Shown here: positions 56,124 to 64,000 of the stretch, one piece after another
Numbering within the stretch: the first letter of the stretch is position 1
Layout: each line of letters begins with the position of its first letter
Source: Mugil cephalus
Taxonomy: Eukaryota; Chordata; Actinopteri; Mugiliformes; Mugilidae
NCBI RefSeq assembly: GCF_022458985.1
Contig: NC_061773.1
Span: forward strand, 16,402,001 to 16,466,000
DNA length: 64,000 nt
Direction of reading: 5' to 3'
Notes under the pieces: model-generated
Seen by the model: only the letters and a program-made list of their open reading frames with translations
Database searches by the model: none
Told to the model about the DNA's origin: nothing
Translations under genes and position numbers: made by a program

Positions 56124-58009
56124 CCTTAGAGAGTTTCCCTGCTGTCATTGTAAACCTAACACATTGCCCCTGATGAGGTTTAATGTTCGTCATTCCTTGT
56201 GGGGCCCCTATACTGGCCCGGGGCCCCTAGCAGTTGCCTGCCCTGCCTGCGCCTCTGGACAAAGTTCAGGATAAACTATTTCCATTCAAAACTGCACCTA
56301 TTAAGTACATCTATTATTATAGATCATGGTCCAAAAACTGCAGTGCGCAAATGAAAGCAAAAGTACAATTTCTTTTACATTCATTTTTTAAATTATAATG
56401 TTTAAGTGTGTGAGGGAAGATTTTTTTTCTCTCCTTCTTGTTCATTTTTATGTCCCCATTAATCAGATGGGAAAGAAACTTTCTAATATAGAAGCAGAAC
56501 AGGTGCTTCTGGTGCTGCTGCTCCCGGAGACTAATTGAAGTTATATTTCTTAATGTAAGCGTGCATGCTGCTGTGATTGCCTGCTCGTAGGGAGCGAAGG
56601 TTCTCGCAAGAAGTGCAAAAAACAGGAAAAGTGAAGATTTTTCTAGATGGCTTATGCCAAAAGTGGTTTTCAACTGACTCTGTGATACAAACCTTAGTGG
56701 TGGGTCCAAACCTTCCTTTTTAGAGAAGGAAGTTATAAAGATTAAGAGCATGCATCAGGTTTTATAGCATCGTAAAACAGCTAACGTAATGAAGATAATG
56801 ATGACATTAGCCATCAGCGAATCAGGGAATGGAAAGAGAGTGCGTAGAAGGAACGGCGCAGAGGTGCTGTGACAGGAAATGGGAGCACAGAGGGACAAGT
56901 GTAAGCAGACATAGGACTGATGGATGGGGCAGCATAAGTGGAGGAAGTAAAGATAGGACGGAGGATGAAGACATGAAGAAAGACGGTATTAATCACACAT
57001 CAACCTGAGGATACAAGCATTGAGGTCTAGGAGCAGGTCGATAGAGGTGAAACAATGGCATGGGAGGGGGAAGAGGAAGTGAGAGTTGAAAAATTAAAAA
57101 GGCTCAGTGTGTCTCTTTTCCTCCTGCTCGCTTCTTATATGTTATCCTCTCTTCCTTCGTCTTGCACCTCTCGTTTTCTTCCTCCCTCCCTCCCTCCCTC
57201 TTCTCCTTCCTTTCATCCTATCATAACTCGATTTCTTTGTCTTCATTCCTGCTGTCATGTCACAAAAAAGGCCTACTGCGTGCAGGGAATGCGAAAGGAG
57301 GGACTTGAGAGAAGCACAAAGATTTCCGTGTCAGAAACGGGCAGCGTGACCTCTGTGCGGTCGTTTGTTCAGTTAAAGTATTAAAAAAGAAATAATAATG
57401 TCCCGGAATTTTTTTCTGTCCACAGGAACATGTGGCTAATAATGCATGGGGCCAAATAATGAGGCAGAAAGATGCATGGAGCTGGTGTCAAAGATGTGAG
57501 TTATAATAGGGAACGGAGGAGAAAGAGGGGAGAACGAGCGGAGGAGAGAGGTCTCTGGTGTGCTTCTGAGCTGGAGAGACGACCCAGAAAAGTCAGGAGT
57601 AAAAAATGGACTGCCCGGAAAGGAGGTCTACTCTATAGGGAGGAGGAAGAGGAGGAGGAGGAGGCAGAAGGGGTAGGTGAAGGCTGCAGATGTTCATTTG
57701 TTATAGCGAGCAATATGGCAGCAGGGAGTGTGTTCTTAATGTGTGTCGTAGTTTGTTGCAGGAACAGTGGGGTAGAAAAGCAGCATCAAGCAGCATTGTA
57801 TATCAGAAGCAGGGCCACATGACACAGAGAGAGAAGGTTTGATGAATTACAATTTATTACCCGGAACATAATGAGATCCTCTCTCCCAAACCAACATCTT
57901 CACACCAACAGCAATCAAAGACCTGTGAAGATCTAATAATTCGTCTTAGCACTGAATGCTGCCTTCGAAGAAGAGGAAGAGTTTCAGTTTCAATCTGAAA
58001 GTGTTTTAA
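56124..58009. other. Intronic DNA with purine/pyrimidine tracts
   Basis: A CTCC-type pyrimidine run is at 57,180-57,215 and a GGA/GAG purine run at 57,640-57,668. Open frames here are low-complexity (E/R-rich). Confidence 0.5.
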
Positions 58010-58290
58010 ACCACTGACTGTATATAAAGATGGATAAACCCTCTGTGACTCCAGAGAGCATGGTTTTGAAGTTCAGTGTGGCGTTTATGGTCGCCACCAT
58101 TTTGGCTGTGCCTGTCACTATCACGTTCTCAGGGGAACGCCCCCTTGAACGGCAAAAGGCCGCTGCCCTATGGAAAACCGTCATCCACATATTTGTAACG
58201 AGCACTTTATCGCAGGTATTCATTAATGCACAGGACAAGATGTTTAAATCTGTTGTGCCAAGATCCCAGACAAAACACATTTAGAAGCCC
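58010..58290 (+). repeat. Repeat-derived segment with 84-codon open frame
   Basis: Starts with CCACTGACTGTATATAAAGA then TGGAT, a module seen widely in fish interspersed repeats. The frame 58,030-58,284 encodes MDKPSVTPESMVLKFSVAFM and then a hydrophobic stretch resembling one membrane segment, followed by a basic tail. An antisense frame of similar length exists, which speaks against selection. I do not recognise a protein family. Confidence 0.35.
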
Positions 58291-58429
58291 AGTCCAACTG
58301 AAAACCAACCAGCAGGCTAGCAGTTAGCTACCAGCTAGCAACCAACAAGAAGCCACCAGCTAACTAGCCTAGCCAATGGCAGTAGACAGTATGCCACACA
58401 TCATTGGGCTTCATTCATCGATTTAAGTA

Positions 58430-59110
58430 GGCCCACGACACCTCAAGAAGGCTTAACAGTTCCAGTTCCAGTTCCTGGAGTCACTCCCCTCCGTGCTGCC
58501 AACGCACAACCGTGTGACCTTCAACCAGCGAGAGATTAGCTTTGCCCTTTTTGCTGCTGTTCAAAAAAAGAAAAGAAAACCCAATTGTGCAAACTCTAGT
58601 AAATGCTAAGTATGTTAATTGTCATAATTATAACCCTATGACACTGACTGCAACGGTGTTTCATTGCAAATGTTAACTAATTAGTTCTCACCTTTGTTCC
58701 TCACTTTCCAGGCAGCAGTAGTATTGACTCATCCAGATCCAAAGTCCATAACTGTCTGTGCTCTTGCACACTTTTTATCCCGGCAGTAATGTATGGTTGT
58801 GATATTAAGGAGAGACATTGGCACAATTATTTATTTGTGTGTGTGATTTTAATCATGTTAAAGACCTAGAAATGGGTGATGCAGATCTACTGAACGGGGC
58901 TTGATTCTAATATCCCTTATTGCATAGTTGAGACACCACTAAGACTCTGTGGGATGCTGAGCGAGTGATGGCAGCCTTTGGGTTATCAAGTGGGCGCCCC
59001 CCTTCTTCGGTGTTTCGCTAATAGGCCCACAACACCTCCAGAGGGTTCAGCAGTGAATCCCAGCGTCCCAGGTTCACCCCCGAGACGCCGTCAGCTCACT
59101 TTGAAGCCCA
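58430..59110. repeat. Two diverged direct copies of an AGGCCCACGACACCTC module
   Basis: 58,430-58,505 (AGGCCCACGACACCTCAAGA then AGGCTTAACAG) resembles 59,022-59,095 (AGGCCCACAACACCTCCAGA then GGGTTCAGCAG). Both continue with similar C-rich sequence (CCTGGAGTCACTCCCCTCCG versus CCCAGGTTCACCCCCGAGAC). Identity unknown. Confidence 0.4.
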
Positions 59111-60680
59111 AGTGGAGTCCTTTCTTAGGTGTTTTCCCCTAGCGAGACCTAAAACGCTTAGATTCACATGTAAAGGACTCAAAATGGACCCCAGTATATT
59201 GAGAGCAACAATCTCTGCTCTAAATTAACCTTTTGTACATGAGAAACAGCTTTACACACTCAAAAAAGCAAAACATAAAAATGTACGAAAAAATAGAAGA
59301 ACTGTACAACATAAATAAGGCTTTCAGAATAAAAATAGATACATCTGTATATACTATATATAGCTCAACCATGTGCATGCGTGGGCCACAATGTTGTGCA
59401 GTACCTTACCTTAATATGATTGAGAACTCATTTTGTTGAGTAGAAACGTAGGAGACAGGTTTGTCATCTAAGTTCACTCAATCCAGAGCGGGCTTGATGC
59501 ATTCTGTTTCTTGAATCATAAAAAGCAGTTCAGACAGTTGCCTCCGTGTCACCGGCCCAGTGGGATGGTAAGTGGATACAGTGCGAAAGCAGCTGACCCG
59601 TAAAGTGTGCAGCAACCCAAAGAGCTTTTGATGGACCATGAGTGACCGGTTGATATATGCAGCCCATATGCATTGAAATAACATTTTGGGTTTTCAAATG
59701 AGCGGGCAGCATGTTGATAGAGGGCAAGCTAGTACCATCTGGCTCTCTGCAGTGTGGTAAGAATTGGGATGGAAGTGGATTTGCTGGATGTAAAACTCCT
59801 TTTATCCAGTCATCGCTTGCACTTGCGAGGAAGGACAGCGTTCAGAATGTCCAGATAACAGAAAGTCTGAGTGCTGTTCTTCTTACTGCCATGACAGGCT
59901 GTATTGTGCCAGTCTGAGAGCAGGAAGTCAGGCTGACGTAGGCCTTCGAGTGGAGACAAAGCCAGCCATGACAAGCTTATCCTTTGCCTCTTCAAGCACA
60001 AAGTTACATAATGAGCGAGAGTGTGATTTCATTCTTAATACCACAGCCGTTAAACAGCCATGCTTTGTGCGGTAATGACAGGAAATCACAAAGAGGCAAT
60101 TTGAGTGTGTTGATCCGACGAGCTTTGACAGCCACCTCCTATTGTCTATGATGACAGGTTAAATCCTCCCTCCTTGCACGGGGAGCTTGTAAATTGTTGC
60201 GATAAGAGTGTCTTTTAGGAGAAATATTAGTTAAGAGGAAAAGAAAATGCTTAAAAGAGACACAGTATCTTCCTTAACTTCATCTGTCACGCCTATTGTC
60301 ATTTTTCTCTTTCTCGACGTTCTCCCTTTTCCTAGTCAGTCTTAGCGCCTCGTCACTCCCTTCTTCTCCCACCATTCAACACCTGCTGTGATCTGGCACC
60401 TCGAAACTTCACATAAAAGTACAGTTTGGGTTTTATTTTTGTATCTTCTGTCAACATTTATGACATCGCACTAACCACAGTTAGTCCTGAAACCAGAAAT
60501 TGTTGCCAAATAAATTTCTAACAGCAGATAACGAGGCTTGTAGAAAAAAGCACAGTTGTTCCTGACAACACTGACAATAGCACTGTTACGTTCAAGTGTC
60601 CCAGTAAGTCACAGGCATATAATTGCCTCCCAAAAATTACATCCATGTGACTCTTTTGTAGTTGGAAATGTATTGCTGTA
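59111..60680. other. Intronic DNA
   Basis: No feature recognised. Confidence 0.5.
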
Positions 60681-60689
60681 TTGTGACTG

Positions 60690-60960
60690 TATTGCGGGCC
60701 GATACCGTTTTTTTTTTTTTTTTTTACATCAGCATTTGCTGATGGCTGATACGTGCTGCCGATTTTTTTGAGTCGATATTTGGAGCCGATACTGCTTTTT
60801 GTCCCTCCATTTACATGATGACACAATGGTAACAAATGTTACAACTCTCAATTTAACCAAAATAAAAACATTTATTGAACTCAAAGAAGGCGCAAACTCC
60901 TCCACAACAACAACAACAAGAAAAACGGTCAAAGTTAGGGCTGTTGCTAATGACTGTATT
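60690..60960. repeat. hAT-type fragment (GCCGATACCG / GAGCCGATACTGC)
   Basis: GGGCCGATACCG followed by a T18-type run, GCTGATACGTGCTGCCGATT, then GTCGATATTTGGAGCCGATA then CTGC. Resembles the family partly present at 30,264-30,370. A CAA triplet run is at 60,905-60,919. Confidence 0.45.
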
Positions 60961-61154
60961 GCGCTGGTGCTATATATCTGTATCAGCGAACACACCCATG
61001 TATCAGGCGACATAACTCTACAACGTCCTTCATCAACGTATTTAATGAATCTTTTTCTGTTATATCAACATTTGGCAATTAAGGCATGACGGCGACTACC
61101 ATGAAAATGGTAAATGATTCATCTTTAAACAAGGAATTGCTGACTTTGGGCACA

Positions 61155-61335
61155 GTACGGGACATCTCATCTCATTTTCTACTACTGCTTATCCACACTA
61201 GTGTCGCGAAGGTTGCTGGAGTCTATCCCAGCTGTCATAGGGCGAGAGGCAGGGTACACCCTGGACAGGTCGCCAGCCTTTTGCAGGGCTAACACAGAGA
61301 CAAACAACCATTCACATTCACACTAGTACGGGACA
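61155..61335 (-). repeat. Teleost dispersed repeat (TACTGCTTATCC ... TATCCCAGCTGTCAT ... GGGCTAACAC)
   Basis: Contains CTACTACTGCTTATCCACAC, TGGAGTCTATCCCAGCTGTC, GGGTACACCCTGGACAGGTC then GCCAGCC, and GCAGGGCTAACACAGAGACA. These are the hallmark blocks of one of the most abundant fish repeats, read from its tail. The head of the family is at 30,590. Confidence 0.7.
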
Positions 61336-64000
61336 TGTTGATTGTTATTTTTAAGGCTAAATTTAAATTAATAGTCTGACTAACACACTAATTCAGTGTT
61401 TAACCTAATTTGTACTTCAGCGCCTATACCTGATGTGCTCATCTCCAGACATTCCTCCGTTGAAAATAACTCGTAGCCTCACAGAATTAGGATTCACGCA
61501 GATCCAGCTCAGAAGTATAAACCAAGCTTATGATGACAAAGCACCCTCCTGTTAGCTTGTTAACTATAAACTCACAACTAGCAATTACTTAACTTAACGT
61601 AGCCTGGAGCAAAGACTGGGGAACGGGGAAACAACCTGCTTCGATCTCACCCTGTGCTCTATACGCCCTCACATCCACCCCGATCTCCTCCCTATAACAT
61701 TTGACATCACAAATTCAGTTATAGAATATAAATGTAATTTATAGGATAGACTATTCACTTTCACTTTACCGTAACTGTAGAGAAACTTTATCATGGATCA
61801 TTATCCACACCTTTCTCCCACATCTTGTTGCATAAACTGTTTCGTCTGTGCAGCATCCCCTGTTTCATGACAGATGAATGAGTGAACATATAATAAGCTT
61901 GGAGGGAACTAATGTGGCCTTGATTTAGCAGCGATAACGCTCATGTTCCTCCTTTTGGTGTCATGTTGCCAATTCGATTAAGCAGGAAAAACTGAGACGC
62001 TCATTTAATTATCTGACGCCATTATCAGGTCGACGCAATGAATGTAATTGAATTAAATGTTGTTATAATTTGCTCACACCTTTCTGACAAACCTCGAGGC
62101 CCCAGATGTTCGCTCTCGACTTTTTGTCGCTAAATAGTTTAATGTATAAATGGCAATGATTTCATTTTCTGTGTAATTTTTCTTTTTGTGACCATTGTGT
62201 AGTCAAGTGTATTGGAGGTACAAAATCTCAAATGTCACCTGCATGCTGCAATTTACATTTCCTTCAGCTTCAAATTGTTATTTAGATGAAAGTGACGAGT
62301 GGCAGCAATGGTGTTTTCATGGTGGGGTGCACAGCTACACTGGTGAGGTGAGCAGTTAAAACACTTGACTCTACAAAACACTACACGTACATATGCTGTC
62401 CAGTGGTGTTGTTTGTCGCTCACAGTGGTTGTGAGTCGGTGTGTTGAGCATTTACAGTCCACCAAGAATCTTTTAATCTAAAAACACATTGGTGTAATAG
62501 TAATAATCCCCCAATAATATGTGTAACCTAATTTTTCTAAGCTAAGTTTAAATAGTCAGATGTTTTTCACACTGTCATACACGTGTGTAACAACTTCATA
62601 CCTGTTACTAATACTGTGAATTTTTCAGACGCTTTAAAACATATGGAGGTTGCATAAAGTGTCTTAAGGAAAAAAAATAGTGATGGTTATTTTTCTACAA
62701 AAGAAAATGTGACTTTTAAGGTTGACTATATTTAAATGTAGGCAAAATAAGGTTTTACTTGGCTTTGAAAGCTCTTATGGAGCATTTATTCTATACTCGA
62801 GTCTTCACAGCAGGCATTTCATTTGCAAAAGTCCTTGCTCTGGCATCTTCCTTATTTCAAAAAGTCCTTGTTGGAGCCGCTTCCTCTATCCTGGACCTGT
62901 TATTCCTCTTCACTGCCCTGCAGTTTCAATAAAGACCTTGGTGCGAACCATTCACCTCTGTGCCAGCTGTAATAGAGGATAGAGGTCTGTGTTGTGTGGA
63001 TGTGTGCTAGAGTGCTGGCGCCAGTGCTTTTTGTGTCTGTGTTTGTTAGATCTCTTCAAAGAACTGGCCAAAATTATGTTAAATTTATTTCATTAGAAGC
63101 ACCAACTAGATTGGTCCCCCTTAATGTGATTTATTGTCCCTGCAGCAACACAGTGAAAGTGTCCAGTCATCCCAAGCCAGCGTTTGCACTGAAACAGATT
63201 TTGTGGAGGCTACATTGTTGGATTCATGTCTTCCAGACGTACGGTCTGGTTCTTTGATTCTGAAACTTTATGGAGCTGATTTACAGAGTTATTCAGACAC
63301 TAGTCTGATTGGACAATTCTTCAGTATTTCAGGACATTTGTCTTCTTTCTCTGTGTGTTTGATATTGAACTGTCAGCGAAGCTGTATTCAAAGTGTCTTC
63401 CAACATCAACGCATTTTTAACATGAAATATTCACTTTGTCTGTGTTTAACCACTTTGTGTCTTTTAAAGTTTTACTGTTTCACAAATGACAATCATAGCA
63501 TTTTGTCTAGTGTCACCATAGGGTTGACATTTTAAGGTTTTCAGTCAGGTATCTTGACAAACTTACACACTTTCATGCCCCTGAGTTATATCACTGGTTA
63601 AACTTACATCTCCATCTTTTGTTAATTTCCAAATGTTAGCATGCTAACATAACTTGCTGGATGAAGAATTTGCAGGTCAAAATGCAACACTGATAAAAAT
63701 TATTTGAAGTTGGCATGCTGACGCTCACCGATTTTCAAGCCCAGTGTAGTGTCTCAGGCCTCCGCCATCTTGACATGGCCGCACTGTCTAATATACAGTT
63801 TATACTTCTGTGTTAAGATGAGGCAGAAGCTACGCAGACAACGATGCATTTCCTAGTGACGTAACTGACGCGCACCTCCCCAGAAATATAACTATGCACC
63901 ATGGCAACGCAAAGAACAGAGCTGTGATTGGTCCACTTGGTAGTAGTAATTTCTGAATTGATTGTTTGGATCAATAAAGAATAGGTAAGGTTTACCGAGG
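61336..64000. other. Intronic DNA to window end
   Basis: No gene recognised. Near 63,750 AGGCCTCCGCCATCTTGACA is another widespread fish repeat scrap. The 133-codon frame 63,134-63,535 has no domain. Confidence 0.5.

Larger units (their letters stand above)
49447..64000 (+). other. rims4: rims4 intron 1 (partial, at least 14.5 kb)
   Basis: Starts with the GTGAGT donor. I searched the rest of the window for the next expected RIMS4 segment (the STETG-AVEM-like stretch) and did not find it, so the intron probably continues past 64,000. Long first introns are usual for RIM genes. All frames in it look non-coding; the repeats listed below lie inside it. Confidence 0.7.

Overview
This is a gene-poor, repeat-rich stretch of vertebrate nuclear DNA, almost certainly from a ray-finned (teleost) fish. 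It is AT-rich overall, has many microsatellites and poly(A/T) tracts, and carries repeat families typical of fish genomes: an EN+ Penelope-like retroelement, Tc1-like transposons, a PIF/Harbinger-like element and several MITE families. The one protein-coding gene I recognise is the first coding exon of rims4 (RIM gamma family, presynaptic). The window contains no prokaryotic features, CRISPR array, operon, phage or viral gene.

Layout. 1-4,300 is AT-rich non-coding sequence. About 3,540-4,600 is a CpG-enriched promoter-like segment with a full CRE and three GGCAAC half-sites; it probably drives a minus-strand gene whose body lies left of the window. 4,600-11,255 is non-coding with one MITE copy. 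11,269-15,299 is a Penelope-like element inserted as an inverted, incomplete dimer: arms of about 1.66 kb that differ at very few positions, a 683-bp unique centre, and a 13-bp target-site duplication around the whole structure. 16,204-17,384 is a decayed Tc1-like transposon. 18,435-19,098 is a second copy of the 7.4-kb MITE, in inverted orientation.

21,857-26,203 holds two intact tRNA-Ile(AAT) genes and a third, decayed copy that moved together with about 320 bp of its 3' flank. 26,200-33,600 is a mosaic of MITEs, a Penelope 3' fragment (27,664-28,002), a Tc1-derived MITE and a Harbinger-like copy. A related Harbinger-like copy in inverted orientation lies at 36,630-37,330, inside what looks like another MITE. 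Further right are a tRNA-Ser-like pseudogene (41,513-41,594), a weak candidate terminal exon (about 42,901-43,058) and a Tc1 transposase relic (about 45.3-45.8 kb).

From about 48 kb the sequence becomes the pyrimidine-rich promoter and 5' UTR of rims4, with coding exon 1 at 49,350-49,446. Everything to the window end is then rims4 intron 1 (at least 14.5 kb) with scattered repeats. The genes do not form a pathway. The interest lies in the structure of the mobile elements, the tRNA duplication and the two promoters.
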